From assembly GCF_014192225.1 (NCBI RefSeq), contig NZ_JACHXS010000019.1:1-63622 (forward strand): 63,622 nucleotides of DNA. The letters run 5' to 3'. The notes beneath the pieces were generated by a model. That model was not told where the DNA came from. It saw only the letters and a list, made by a program, of their open reading frames with translations, and made no database searches. A program made the position numbers and the translations under genes. Numbering within the stretch: position 1 is the stretch's first letter; each line of letters starts with the position of its first letter. This document shows positions 41,359-50,073 of this stretch, in pieces. The DNA comes from Pseudoduganella umbonata (GTDB lineage Bacteria > Pseudomonadota > Gammaproteobacteria > Burkholderiales > Burkholderiaceae_D).

Positions 41359-41457
41359 ATGAATGAGCTGATGTTGTCGGTGGCCGCCGTTTGCGGATCC
41401 ATGGTGGTAGGCTTCGTTGCCTTTTGCAGCTTCATGAGCCGCCTCCAGCGCAAATAG
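41359..41457 (+). CDS. possible 32-aa membrane micro-protein
   Basis: ATG 41359 to TAG 41457 encodes a single hydrophobic helix (LSVAAVCGSMVVGFVAFCSF) with a basic end (MSRLQRK), a shape typical of bacterial small membrane proteins. The upstream RBS is weak and no homologue is recalled. Tentative. Confidence 0.3.
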   Translation: MNELMLSVAAVCGSMVVGFVAFCSFMSRLQRK

Positions 41458-41616
41458 AGTCCGCCAGCCGCCGGACTGCATCGACCGGCGGCTGTGAAGC
41501 CAGCTTGTTCGCCAGCCCGGGTTCAGCCTGATTCATCGGCTTGATTTCTTCAGCTTGATTCGTCAGCTTGATTTTTCAGCTTGATTCGTCGGCTTCGCTC
41601 TTTCCGATCCGCGCCG

Positions 41617-42423
41617 TCACTGTTTCACGAACTTCAGCGTCATCCGGTCGCTTTCGCCGATCGCCGCGTATTTTTCACGATCCACGTCCTTGTTCCCATA
41701 GGTTGGCGGCAGCGCCCATACGCCACCCTTGTGGTCGGCCGTATCCTTCGGGTTCGCATTCGCTTCCGATTTCGCCGCCAGCTTGAAGCCGGCCGCCTCG
41801 GCAACCCGGATCACATGGGCTTCATGCACATAGCCGCTCGACGCCGTCGCATCCTGCGTCGTCGATGCCGGCAGGCGGTGATCGACGACACCGAACACGC
41901 CGCCCGGCTTCAGCGCGTCGTGAACGCTCCTGAACACCGCCTTCAGGCGTGCATCGCCTTCATCCGTCCAGTTATGGACGTTGCGGAACGTGAGCACCAT
42001 GTCCGCGCTGCCTTTCGGCGCATAGCTGAACACACCGTTGCCGGGTTCGAAGGCGCCCAGTTGCACTTTGCCGAACGCGGCCGGGTTGGCGTCGAGCTTT
42101 TGCTTGAAGCGTTCGCCGGCGCGCGCCACGTTGGCCGCCTTCGAATCCGGCGTCGCGCCGGCGGCGATCAGCTTGCCCCGCTCGCGCAGGTAGGGTGCCA
42201 GGATTTCCGTGTACCAGCCGGCGCCGGGTGACAGTTCGACCACCGTCATGTCGGGCCGGATGCCGAAGAAGGTCAGCGTCTCGTAGGGGTGGCGGTACGT
42301 ATCCCGTTTGACATTCTCCGGGCTGCGCTGGCTGCCGCCGATGGCGGCCTTCAGCGCGTCGTCGGCCAGCGCCGGCGCGCTGAAGGTCGCTGCCAGGATG
42401 GCGGCGGCGAGGATTCGTTTCAT
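41617..42423 (-). CDS. class I SAM-methyltransferase-fold protein with signal peptide
   Basis: 268 aa. An apparent signal peptide MKRILAAAILAATFSAPALA precedes a Rossmann methyltransferase fold with motif I VVELSPGAGWYTEIL, a motif IV-like VLTFRNVHNW, and LKPGGVFGVVDHR. Proteins of this type are often annotated as putative methyltransferases. Export would place it where SAM is not known to occur, so either the N-terminus is a membrane anchor or the fold serves another role. Isolated gene; RBS AGGAG lies before ATG 42423. Confidence 0.82.
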   Translation of the reverse strand: MKRILAAAILAATFSAPALADDALKAAIGGSQRSPENVKRDTYRHPYETLTFFGIRPDMTVVELSPGAGWYTEILAPYLRERGKLIAAGATPDSKAANVARAGERFKQKLDANPAAFGKVQLGAFEPGNGVFSYAPKGSADMVLTFRNVHNWTDEGDARLKAVFRSVHDALKPGGVFGVVDHRLPASTTQDATASSGYVHEAHVIRVAEAAGFKLAAKSEANANPKDTADHKGGVWALPPTYGNKDVDREKYAAIGESDRMTLKFVKQ

Positions 42424-42578
42424 GCGATCTCCTTATGAGCATATGCGCGGCGCGAGATTGGCCGCGACCCGGCGATGATGTGCAATAAAGGCAAGCCGGT
42501 CAAGGCAAATGAGGCCAGACGAGTGCAAACGATGCCCAGCCGGCGCGCGCATGAACGCCGCGCCCTGGAGTGCCCGGC

Positions 42579-43262
42579 CTACTCCTGCCAGCGCCGCACG
42601 TAGTCCGGCGCAGGGATGCGGCAGCCGGCATCCGGCACCGGCGTGCCGCGCGCCTCGCGCAGTGGCAGCACGCCGGCCCAGGCGGCCACCGCCATGTCTT
42701 CCTCGTCGTCTTCCGGCGGCCCGCTGCGCGTCTTGCATGCCGCCTCGGCCAAGGCGATGCGCAGCACCGTCGTGGCGGCATATTCCTTGTCGTTGCCTGG
42801 CCGGATCTCTTCCTGCCGGCCGGGTACCAGGTGTTCCATGAACGCTTCCATCGCGGCGCGCTTGCTCACTTCATTGCCGTATTCACCAACCGTCTCGAAG
42901 CGGCCATAGATCACCGCACTGCGGTAATTCATCGAGTGGTTGAACGCGGAGCGTGCCATCACCAGGCCGTCGACGTGCGTGATCGTCACGCAGCATTCGC
43001 CGTCCGCCAGGCGCTTCACCATGCGGCTGCCGTTCGAACCATGGATGTACAGGTGCTCGCCGATGCGCCAGCATGCCGTGGGAATGCAGTGCACCCCGTG
43101 TTCATCGCGAAATGCCACGTGGCAGACCCAGGCGGCGTCGATGATCGCGTGCAGCACGGCCGGATCGTGGCTGGCGCGGTTGGCGGCGCGCTTGACCTGC
43201 GTGCGGGGCGAAGGGGCTGCGGAAGGGGGCGCGGAAGGGGCTGCGGAAGAGGAAGTGTTCAT
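42579..43262 (-). CDS. pyridoxamine 5'-phosphate oxidase-like FMN-binding protein
   Basis: 227 aa. The N-terminal 25 residues are Ala/Ser/Pro-rich, encoded by short GGGGCTGCGGAAG-type repeats. The split-barrel flavin domain follows: HAIIDAAWVCHVAFRDEHGVHCIPTACWRIGEHLYIHGSNGSRM and the NYRSAVIYGRFE block. This is the NimA/PNPOx-like group, which binds FMN or F420/heme. The substrate is unknown. It is divergent from a MocR regulator, the usual partner of B6-related genes, which suggests control by it. Confidence 0.85.
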   Translation of the reverse strand: MNTSSSAAPSAPPSAAPSPRTQVKRAANRASHDPAVLHAIIDAAWVCHVAFRDEHGVHCIPTACWRIGEHLYIHGSNGSRMVKRLADGECCVTITHVDGLVMARSAFNHSMNYRSAVIYGRFETVGEYGNEVSKRAAMEAFMEHLVPGRQEEIRPGNDKEYAATTVLRIALAEAACKTRSGPPEDDEEDMAVAAWAGVLPLREARGTPVPDAGCRIPAPDYVRRWQE

Positions 43263-43292
43263 GGTCTCCGTTTCGGTGGGTTGAGGGCGCAC

Positions 43293-43298
43293 TATAAT
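43293..43298 (+). promoter_or_regulatory. consensus -10 box upstream of the MocR gene
   Basis: TATAAT, an exact sigma70 -10 match, with only a weak -35 (TTTCGG) upstream. It would start transcription near 43305, inside the inverted repeat at 43306-43334. Confidence 0.5.
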
Positions 43299-43305
43299 GG
43301 CGCTG

Positions 43306-43334
43306 CTGGCCCCTGGAACAGGTCCAGGAGCCAG
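43306..43334. promoter_or_regulatory. 12-bp inverted repeat in the MocR/PNPOx intergenic region
   Basis: CTGGCCCCTGGA (43306-43317), ACAGG, TCCAGGAGCCAG (43323-43334), with one mismatch. It overlaps the predicted transcription start and ends 18 bases before the MocR ATG. Candidate autoregulatory operator. Confidence 0.55.
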
Positions 43335-43352
43335 CATTCTCATGGAGCCAGG

Positions 43353-44900
43353 ATGGACTACGCGCTGCTGCTGTCGAACTTCGACCGCAACCACGGTCAC
43401 CACAGCTGGCCGCGCCAGCGGCTGCTGCACGAATGCCTGCGCCATGCGATCCGCGACGGTACGCTGGCAGCCGGTACCCGGCTGGTGGCCACGCGCGCGC
43501 TGGCGGCCGAGCTGGGCGTGGCCCGCAACACGGTGCTGTACGCCTACGAGCAACTGGCCAGCGAAGGCTTCGTGGTGCCCGACCGCCGCGGCACCGTGGT
43601 CGCCCGGGTCAGCCCGGCGCCGGTACCGGAAGCCGGGCCGGGGCTTGGCCAGAAACGCCGCGGACCGCCACCGGCCGGGCCCGCCGGCTTGTCGCGCCGC
43701 GCGATGAACCTGCGCCCGCTGTCGAATGGCGCCAGCGACGCCCAGGCTTTCGTACCGGGCGTGCCGGACCTGCACGCGTTCCCGCTGGCGCTGTGGCGCC
43801 GGCTGCTGGACCGGGCCTGGCGCGGCCTCGATGCGGCGCAGCTGAACTACGGCGACCCGGCCGGCGCATGGGCATTGCGGACCGCGATCGCGGATTACCT
43901 GCGCGCTTCGCGCGGCGTTGTTTGCGAAGCGGAGCAGGTGTTCATCACCGATGGCAGCCAGAGCACGCTGGACCTGTGTGCGCGAGCCTGCGCGGACGAA
44001 GGAGACACCGTGTGGCATGAAAATCCCGGCTATGGCGGCGCACTGGCGGCGTTTCGCCACGCCGGGTTGGCGGTGGCAGGCATTCCGGTCGACGAAGACG
44101 GCATGGCGCCATCGGCGCAGGACTGGAAGGCACGCCGGCCGGCATTGATCTACACGACGCCGTCGCACCAGTATCCGGTGGGCACCGTGCTGTCGCTGGC
44201 GCGGCGGCTGGCGCTGATCGACGGTGCCCGCCGTGCCGGCGCGCTGATCATCGAGGACGATTACGACAGCGAATTCCGCCACGATGGCCCGCCGCTGGCA
44301 GCGATGCAGGGCCTGGCGGCGGATGCCCCGGTGCTGTACTGCGGCACATTCAGCAAGACCATGTTCCCCGGGCTGCGCATCGGCTACCTGGTGGTGCCGC
44401 CCGGCCTGGCGCCGCAACTGGCGCTGCTGCGTGCCCAGTCGGCGGCGGCGGGCCGCGTGGCCGAGCAGCTGGCGCTGGCCGAATTCGTCACCAGCGGGCA
44501 ATTCCTGCTGCACCTGCGCCGCATGCGGCGGCTGTACCGCGAGCGGCGCGATGCGCTCGTCGCGGCACTGGAAAAACACCTGGGCCGCATCGCCACCGTG
44601 CACGGCGCATCGGCCGGCATGCACCTGTCGCTGCGCCTGCCGGACTGGCTGCCGGACGAAGCGATCCGTGACCGGGCGCGGCAGGAGGGGATCGTCGTCA
44701 ATGCGCTGTCCACGCACGCCGTGCAGGATGGCGCGGCATGGAATGGGCTGATGCTCGGCTATGCGCAGGTACCTGCCGCCGTGATGGACGGCCTGGTGAA
44801 GCGGCTGGCGGCGGTGATCCACCTGGCCGCCTATGAAGCCGGGCGCGTGTCCGCGACGGCGAAAAAAAACCGGAGCCGGCTACCCTTCAAGGGCGCCTGA
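43353..44900 (+). CDS. MocR/PdxR-family regulator (GntR HTH plus aminotransferase domain)
   Basis: 515 aa. The N-terminal winged helix of GntR type (RQRLLHECLRHAIRDGTLAAGTRLVATRALAAELGVARNTVLYAYEQL) is joined by a Pro/Gly-rich linker to a fold-type I aminotransferase domain (about 125-480). The PLP-binding lysine region is CGTFSKTMFPGLRIGYLV. Such proteins use PLP as effector and usually regulate B6 or amino-acid metabolism. ATG 43353 is chosen for AGCCAGG upstream and for homology of the N-terminus. Divergent from the flavin protein. Confidence 0.93.
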   Translation: MDYALLLSNFDRNHGHHSWPRQRLLHECLRHAIRDGTLAAGTRLVATRALAAELGVARNTVLYAYEQLASEGFVVPDRRGTVVARVSPAPVPEAGPGLGQKRRGPPPAGPAGLSRRAMNLRPLSNGASDAQAFVPGVPDLHAFPLALWRRLLDRAWRGLDAAQLNYGDPAGAWALRTAIADYLRASRGVVCEAEQVFITDGSQSTLDLCARACADEGDTVWHENPGYGGALAAFRHAGLAVAGIPVDEDGMAPSAQDWKARRPALIYTTPSHQYPVGTVLSLARRLALIDGARRAGALIIEDDYDSEFRHDGPPLAAMQGLAADAPVLYCGTFSKTMFPGLRIGYLVVPPGLAPQLALLRAQSAAAGRVAEQLALAEFVTSGQFLLHLRRMRRLYRERRDALVAALEKHLGRIATVHGASAGMHLSLRLPDWLPDEAIRDRARQEGIVVNALSTHAVQDGAAWNGLMLGYAQVPAAVMDGLVKRLAAVIHLAAYEAGRVSATAKKNRSRLPFKGA

Positions 44901-44924
44901 CTCCGGCCGGGCCGGCAGATTGCG

Positions 44925-47381
44925 TCAGAAGGCGTAGTCAGCCCGCACGTACATGCTGCGCCCGTTGATGCCAAACGGGCAGGTTTCCCAGCAGTGCGTG
45001 AAGCCCAGTTGCGGGAACGGCGCGGCGCGCGTCTTGTCCCACTCGGTCGGGTAAGTGTCGAACACGTTATTCACGCCCAGTTGCAGGCCGAGCTTCTTCG
45101 TGAAGTTGTAGCGCAGCGTCATGTCGGCGATCCACTTGCCTTCCCACGTCTGGATGAAGCCGGGCGTGAAGCCCTGGCCCTGCACCTCGCCATAGTAATT
45201 GGCGCGCACGTTGCCGTTCCACTTGCCCATCGTGTAGTCGGCCGACAGCACGTGGTGCTTGCGCGGCTGGCCATGCTCGATCAGCGTGACCTGCGACGCA
45301 TCGAACAGCTGTTCGCCGGTCAGGATCGACGAGGTGGAATGGCGGCCGGTGACTTCCGTCTTGTTGAAGCCCAGCTGGCCGGACAGCACCAGCGTGGAGC
45401 CCGTCCAGCGCGACGTGTGCTCGGCCACGATGTCGATGCCCCTGGTCTTCGTGTCGACGGCATTGGTGAAGAACTGCGCCTGGCCCACCTTCAGCGGAAC
45501 CAGCACATTGGCGATCGGGCCGCCGCCGGCTTCCGGCGCGATCGTGCTGGAGAACACGATGCGGTCCTTGATCTTGATCTGGTACACATCGGCCGTCAGC
45601 GAGAAGTTCGGCACCGGGCGCAGTACCAGGCCGAAGCTGGCGTTGCGCGAGGTTTCTTCCTTCAGCGGCGCGATGCCGAGCGCCCGCGTGACGGGGCTGT
45701 CCTGGCGCGCGGTCAGCGTTTCGGTCAGCACGCCCTCGGCATTCAGGTTGGTCGATACCGAGCTGTAGAACGCTTGCTGCACGCCGGGCGCGCGGAAGCC
45801 GGACGAGAAGCTGCCGCGCACGCCGACCTGCTTGCTGGGATCCCAGCGCGCGGTGACCTTGCCGGTGGTGGTGTTGCCGAAGTCCGAGTACTTTTCATAG
45901 CGCACCGCGCCGGTCAGCAGCAGCGTGTCGAGCGCGCGCCATTCCACGTCGCCGTACAGCGCGATGTTGTGGCGGCCTTCGTCGACCGCGGTCGATGGCG
46001 TGTAGCCGGGGAAGCCCTGCGTGCCGGAGGCGGCCACCGTGCCGGCCGGCGTGAGGATCTGGATCGCCGGGTTGTTGGTGCGGCCGTACTGGTACGACAC
46101 CGGGTCGCCTGCTTCGATCTCGTAGCCGTCGCGCCGCCATTCGAAGCCGGTGGCGAAGAACACGCCCTTGGCGACCGGACCCTTCAGGTCGGCGTTGAAC
46201 GTGGTCTGGTTGAACTTCAGCGTGCCGGTATCGGCCGCCAAAGGCGACTCGCCGTAGATGCCGCCGCCGGTCGGGCGCGGCTCGTACCAGTAGCTGACGT
46301 TGATGGTGTTCTTTTCATTGAATGCCAGCTCGCTGCGGCCATGGTTGACGGAGACGTCCGCCTTCCATTCGCTCGGCAGGTCGAACCGGTAGCCGACGGC
46401 CAGCGAAGCATCCTTGACCGTGGTGCGGATGTTCGGCAGGTAGCCTTCCGGGTACACCTCGGGCACGGTGCGGTCGTCGCCGGCCGCGCGGAAGAAGCCG
46501 GACGAATCGCCCTTGCGTTTCGAGGCGCCGCCGAAGGCGTAGAACTCGCCGCCACGGCCGGCTGGCAGTGCCGCGTTGGCCCACAAGTAGGCATCCTTGG
46601 CGTCGCTGTCGCCAATGCGCTGCGTCACGCGCGGCGGATCGGTACGCGCGGTATCGAGGCCGGCACGGTTGGTTTCGTTGCGGCGGCGGCCTTCGACGGA
46701 CACGTTGATGAAGCCGCCGTCGGTGCCCAGCGCCCAGCCGCGGTTCACGCTGCCGGAAATCATGTCGCCGTCGCCTTCGGACGTGGTGCCGACCTGGCCG
46801 GACACCTGGGTTTCGTTCACGTTCGACTTCAGCACGATGTTGATCACGCCGGCGATCGCATCGGAACCATACTGGGCGGCGGCGCCGTCGCGCAGCACCT
46901 CGATGTGGTGGATGGCGGACAGCGGGATCGCATTGATGTCGGTGCCGGCCGAGCCGCGGCCCACCGTCTGCTGCACGTTGACCAGTGCCTGCTGGTGGCG
47001 GCGCTTGCCGTTAATCAGCACCAGCAGCTGGTCCGGGCCCAGCGAGCGCAGCGTGGCGGGGCGGATGATGTCGGTACCGTCGCTGATGAAGGTGGACGAG
47101 AAGTTGAACGACGGGTCGAGCGACTGCAGCAGCTTGCCCAGTTCCAGCGGGCCGGCGGTCTGCATGTCCTTCACGTTGATCAGGCCGACCGGCGCAGCGG
47201 TGTCGAGGGCGGTGCGGGCGGCGGAGCGCGAGCCCAGCACGACCACGGTTGCCTGCTCGGCTTGCGGTTCGGCGGCTTGCCCGGCTGGCTGGGCATCGCC
47301 GGCAGTCTGCGCGCCGGCATGCGCGGCCAGCAGCAGCGCGGCGCTGGCGAGTACGGTGCGGCGGAAGTTGTTCTGCTTCAT
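44925..47381 (-). CDS. TonB-dependent outer-membrane receptor
   Basis: 818 aa from ATG 47381, where the signal peptide MKQNNFRRTVLASAALLLAAHAGA begins. The plug domain (about 50-190) contains LLVLINGKRRHQ and IEVLRDGAAAQYGSDAIAGVINIVLK. The rest is a 22-strand barrel ending in the outer-membrane signature YVRADYAF. It imports a large substrate using TonB energy; the ligand is not evident. No sigma/anti-sigma pair or catabolic genes are adjacent, and the N-terminus has no signalling extension. Confidence 0.93.
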   Translation of the reverse strand: MKQNNFRRTVLASAALLLAAHAGAQTAGDAQPAGQAAEPQAEQATVVVLGSRSAARTALDTAAPVGLINVKDMQTAGPLELGKLLQSLDPSFNFSSTFISDGTDIIRPATLRSLGPDQLLVLINGKRRHQQALVNVQQTVGRGSAGTDINAIPLSAIHHIEVLRDGAAAQYGSDAIAGVINIVLKSNVNETQVSGQVGTTSEGDGDMISGSVNRGWALGTDGGFINVSVEGRRRNETNRAGLDTARTDPPRVTQRIGDSDAKDAYLWANAALPAGRGGEFYAFGGASKRKGDSSGFFRAAGDDRTVPEVYPEGYLPNIRTTVKDASLAVGYRFDLPSEWKADVSVNHGRSELAFNEKNTINVSYWYEPRPTGGGIYGESPLAADTGTLKFNQTTFNADLKGPVAKGVFFATGFEWRRDGYEIEAGDPVSYQYGRTNNPAIQILTPAGTVAASGTQGFPGYTPSTAVDEGRHNIALYGDVEWRALDTLLLTGAVRYEKYSDFGNTTTGKVTARWDPSKQVGVRGSFSSGFRAPGVQQAFYSSVSTNLNAEGVLTETLTARQDSPVTRALGIAPLKEETSRNASFGLVLRPVPNFSLTADVYQIKIKDRIVFSSTIAPEAGGGPIANVLVPLKVGQAQFFTNAVDTKTRGIDIVAEHTSRWTGSTLVLSGQLGFNKTEVTGRHSTSSILTGEQLFDASQVTLIEHGQPRKHHVLSADYTMGKWNGNVRANYYGEVQGQGFTPGFIQTWEGKWIADMTLRYNFTKKLGLQLGVNNVFDTYPTEWDKTRAAPFPQLGFTHCWETCPFGINGRSMYVRADYAF

Positions 47382-47781
47382 GTGTCTTTTATCGTCTCTT
47401 GGTTGGATGGAGGGCGAAGCATGGATGGGGTTGTCCCGCGCTGAGTCTACCCAAGCGCGTAACAAAGTTGTAACGCGCTGTTGCGCCGTGTGAACGTCTT
47501 GAAAATATTGCGTGATCAGTATGAAAAACCCATTGCAAACCGGTACCTGGCTCGCTTACGCTGTTGCCCCCCATCCGCCGAACCCGACAATTTCCCCACC
47601 AGGGTGCGACATTTTTACGACAGTTCTCGGATGCAATGTGCTGACGGGGCGTCCGCCAGCATCACGACAAGTGCAATGGCTGGCACTGGTGAGCGGGACG
47701 GTGGGGGGCTGACCGGGGAGGTCGGCCAAGGGAAGGGCGGCGGCGTGCCGCTCGATCAGGCTTTGCGCCGAGGTGCCGGTG
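47382..47781. other. 400-bp non-coding stretch
   Basis: Upstream of the TonB receptor and downstream of the spermidine-synthase-like gene. It contains the direct repeat GTAAC-N6-GTAAC (47459-47474), roughly one helical turn apart, which could be a regulator half-site pair. No convincing gene, RNA or terminator is seen. Confidence 0.4.
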
Positions 47782-48540
47782 TTACTGCTGGTCCAGCATC
47801 CATTCCTTCAATCCATCCACCCATTTTTTCGCTGGCAGGTTGAAGGTTTTCCTGATCGCCGCCGCGCGTTCGTACAGGACCGAGAAGTCCAGCACCGGTG
47901 CAGTCTTGAAACCGATTGCGACGATGTTCGCATCGTGCACTTCGGGTAGCCACACGACGGCGTCGAATGCCAGTTCCATGTGCTGCAGGTTGCGCTCGTA
48001 GTTGTCGAATTCGCCAAACACATTGGCTGTCATGATGCCGTGTTCCGTCAGGCAGTCGCTGCATGCCTGGTAGAACTCCGGCGTATCGAGCACAGGGCCG
48101 CGCGCCTCTTCGTCGTAGAGATCGACCTGCAGCACGTCGATGGCGCCGCGGTTGGCCCGGTCGTTGACGAAATCCCAGGCATCCATCCGGTGCACATGCA
48201 GTCTGGCATCGTTCGGAGGCAGGCCGAACATGGCCTCGCAGATCGCGATCACGTTGGGATTGAGTTCGGCTGCCGAGACGCGCGCGCCGGGAAAGCGTGC
48301 GTAGCAGAACTTCGTCAGCGCGGCGCTGCCCAGGCCGAGCTGGGCGATATGGCGGGGATGTTGCAGGAACAGCATCCACATCATCATCATCTGCACGTAT
48401 TCGAGCTCGATGGCATCGGGTTTCGACAGGCGCATCGCGCCCTGCACCCACGAGGTGCCAAGGTGGAGCGAACGTACGCCTTCGAATTCGGTGATCGTGG
48501 CCGGAGGGTGGCCAGGCTGGTCGAAACGGGTCTTTTGCAT
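47782..48540 (-). CDS. spermidine synthase-like (SpeE-fold) protein
   Basis: 252 aa. Class I Rossmann fold of the aminopropyltransferase type: ELEYVQMMMMWMLF, HIAQLGLGSAALTKFCYARFPGARVSAAELNPNVI, and the acidic loop IDVLQVDLYDE. No membrane segment. Stand-alone SpeE-like proteins of this length are often not true spermidine synthases, so the substrate is open. It follows, across a terminator, an FxDxF PEP-CTERM gene. Confidence 0.82.
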   Translation of the reverse strand: MQKTRFDQPGHPPATITEFEGVRSLHLGTSWVQGAMRLSKPDAIELEYVQMMMMWMLFLQHPRHIAQLGLGSAALTKFCYARFPGARVSAAELNPNVIAICEAMFGLPPNDARLHVHRMDAWDFVNDRANRGAIDVLQVDLYDEEARGPVLDTPEFYQACSDCLTEHGIMTANVFGEFDNYERNLQHMELAFDAVVWLPEVHDANIVAIGFKTAPVLDFSVLYERAAAIRKTFNLPAKKWVDGLKEWMLDQQ

Positions 48541-48562
48541 CCTGGAAGTTTACCAGCCATGA

Positions 48563-48588
48563 AAAAAAGGCGCCGAAGCGCCTTTTTT
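48563..48588 (-). terminator. intrinsic terminator after the FxDxF PEP-CTERM gene
   Basis: AAAAAAGGCGC (48563-48573), loop CGAA, GCGCCTTTTTT (48578-48588). Symmetric A and T runs allow termination in both directions; it sits 25 bases past the stop at 48613. Confidence 0.92.
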
Positions 48589-48612
48589 GGGGTGCATTAC
48601 TGCTGAATTCTA

Positions 48613-49098
48613 TTACTGCTGCTTGCGACGACGTGCTGCGAAGGCCAGCACGCCCAGGCCGCCGGCCAGCATGCCGTAGGTTGCTGGTTCCGGAACTGCC
48701 GTCACGGTGAAGTTGCCGCCGTAGGTGGCAACGTCGCCAGTCACGGTGCCCGACACGACCAGCGTCAGCGGGCCGGTGACATCCTGACCCAGGATGGCGG
48801 CGATCGACAGTGGGCCCAGATCGGCCGTGTTGACGTCCACGCCGTTCAGGGTGACTTCGGTGAACGACACGTCGCTCCACGGGGCGGCGTTGTTGATCAG
48901 GCCAGCGAAGACCGTGCCTGCACCGCTGAAGCCGGTGAAGGTGAACGTATCGCTGAAAGCGCCTTCGGTGTGGGTGTTGCCCACGAGTGCCGAGTAGACG
49001 TTCGGGCCGCCGATCAGGTCGATGGTGATGTCTTCAGCAAACGCGGAGCCGAAGGCCGGCAGCAGTGCGGCTGCCAATACGAGAGATTTCAATTTCAT
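48613..49098 (-). CDS. FxDxF-type PEP-CTERM protein
   Basis: 161 aa. Signal peptide MKLKSLVLAAALLPAFGSAFA. The FxDxF signature appears as FSDTFTF near residue 48, and the exosortase tail is VPEPATYGMLAGGLGVLAFAARRRKQ. Small exported beta-domain of unknown role, related to the next gene. Its promoter (49140-49168) and terminator are clear, so it is an independent transcript. Confidence 0.9.
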   Translation of the reverse strand: MKLKSLVLAAALLPAFGSAFAEDITIDLIGGPNVYSALVGNTHTEGAFSDTFTFTGFSGAGTVFAGLINNAAPWSDVSFTEVTLNGVDVNTADLGPLSIAAILGQDVTGPLTLVVSGTVTGDVATYGGNFTVTAVPEPATYGMLAGGLGVLAFAARRRKQQ

Positions 49099-49139
49099 GC
49101 TTTACCTCGTCTAAGAGTTATTAACTATAAGGAGACGAC

Positions 49140-49168
49140 AAGTTAAGCCAGCTTTAAGGTGTTGTCAA
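49140..49168 (-). promoter_or_regulatory. sigma70 promoter of the FxDxF PEP-CTERM gene
   Basis: On the minus strand, TTGACA (plus 49168-49163) is a perfect -35, followed by 17 bases and TAACTT (plus 49145-49140). The transcription start would be near 49133, about 35 bases before the ATG at 49098. Confidence 0.75.
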
Positions 49169-49203
49169 TAATTTATTAGCTTCGTTACATTTGGCTACAA
49201 AAA

Positions 49204-49223
49204 AAAGACGCCTAAGCGTCTTT
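49204..49223 (-). terminator. intrinsic terminator upstream of the 49098 gene
   Basis: Minus-strand AAAGACGC, TTAG, GCGTCTTT followed by more T. It closes transcripts coming from the 49948 gene, 180 bases beyond that gene's stop. Confidence 0.85.
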
Positions 49224-49259
49224 GGAATGATTGAACGTAAGTTGCTGAATCTTAAGTGT

Positions 49260-49420
49260 ATTTTAGGAAATTTGATTTCATAAGGAAATTAATAATTCCA
49301 GTAATACATAAATTATCGACAGGAAAGCGTTAATAACTTTCAAAATTTGATATTAGCAGGAAATATTAATTCCACATGGAATTTATTTCGACGAAACATT
49401 TAATTCCGATTGGAATTTTT
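49260..49420. repeat. AT-rich tract with AATTCC/GGAATT inverted repeats
   Basis: Two perfect hairpins, AATTCC-ACAT-GGAATT (49368-49383) and AATTCC-GATT-GGAATT (49402-49417), plus a related GGAAATT-AATTCC pair near 49283-49298. The last hairpin overlaps the stop codon of the gene ending at 49400. This tract is much richer in A and T than its surroundings. Confidence 0.75.
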
Positions 49421-49948
49421 ATTGTCGACTGATGGTTTTCTACGGCTCAGCCAGCTAAGGATGCCCAGGCCGCCAAGCAGCATGCCGTAGGTTTCCGGTT
49501 CCGGGATCGGGCTGATGTTGATGGTGCCCGCATAGCTGGCCGACGCCCCGCCGGCCTGGCCGACCACGTCGCCGAGCACGGTCAGCACCAGCGGACCGAG
49601 GATCGGTTCATTGACCAGCCAGCCGTATTCGAAGACGCCGTGCGCCGTCAATGTCATGTTGTGCCCGTTGATCCTGGCCGAATTGAAGTTGATGTTCGAC
49701 AGCGGCTGGAAGCCGATCGTCACCAGGCTCGAGTCGACGAACCAGGCACCGTCCGATGGCGAGAAGTTGAACGTGTCGGTGAAGGCGCCGGTCTGGATGT
49801 GCGTCACGCCGAAGTGCGCCGACAGCGTGCCATCGGCATTGCCACCCAGGTTGACATTGGTGACGGTATCGTCGGCAAGCGCGGTGCCCGCGACGGCCAG
49901 CGCGGCCGCCAGCGCCACGCCCGGTAAGTGCGATAACAGTTTCATCAT
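49400..49948 (-). CDS. FxDxF-type PEP-CTERM protein
   Basis: 182 aa. Signal peptide MMKLLSHLPGVALAAALAVAGTALA; FxDxF signature FTDTFNF; sorting tail IPEPETYGMLLGGLGILSWLSRRKPS. It ends with an unusual Asn/Ser-rich stretch (VDNKNSNRN) encoded by the AT-rich hairpin at the 3' edge, suggesting the stop codon was displaced by the repeat. Homologous to the 48613 gene. Confidence 0.88.
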   Translation of the reverse strand: MMKLLSHLPGVALAAALAVAGTALADDTVTNVNLGGNADGTLSAHFGVTHIQTGAFTDTFNFSPSDGAWFVDSSLVTIGFQPLSNINFNSARINGHNMTLTAHGVFEYGWLVNEPILGPLVLTVLGDVVGQAGGASASYAGTINISPIPEPETYGMLLGGLGILSWLSRRKPSVDNKNSNRN

Positions 49949-50073
49949 GGATCCCCGATAAAAGTACGGCCCGACGGGCCGTGTAGGGACACATTAGAAC
50001 TGCCGGGTTCAGTTGCCAGCGCTTTGTGGGTGGCGTCTGCGCCCGTTCAAGCCGTCAAGAATGCCGACGGTGG

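Noticed and set aside
42570..43352. Long N-terminal extension of the MocR regulator
   Set aside because: The added sequence is the antisense of the flavin protein gene; the GntR domain begins right after ATG 43353.
47512..47712. 66-aa gene in the TonB receptor upstream region
   Set aside because: No RBS, no domain and low-complexity composition; more likely non-coding.
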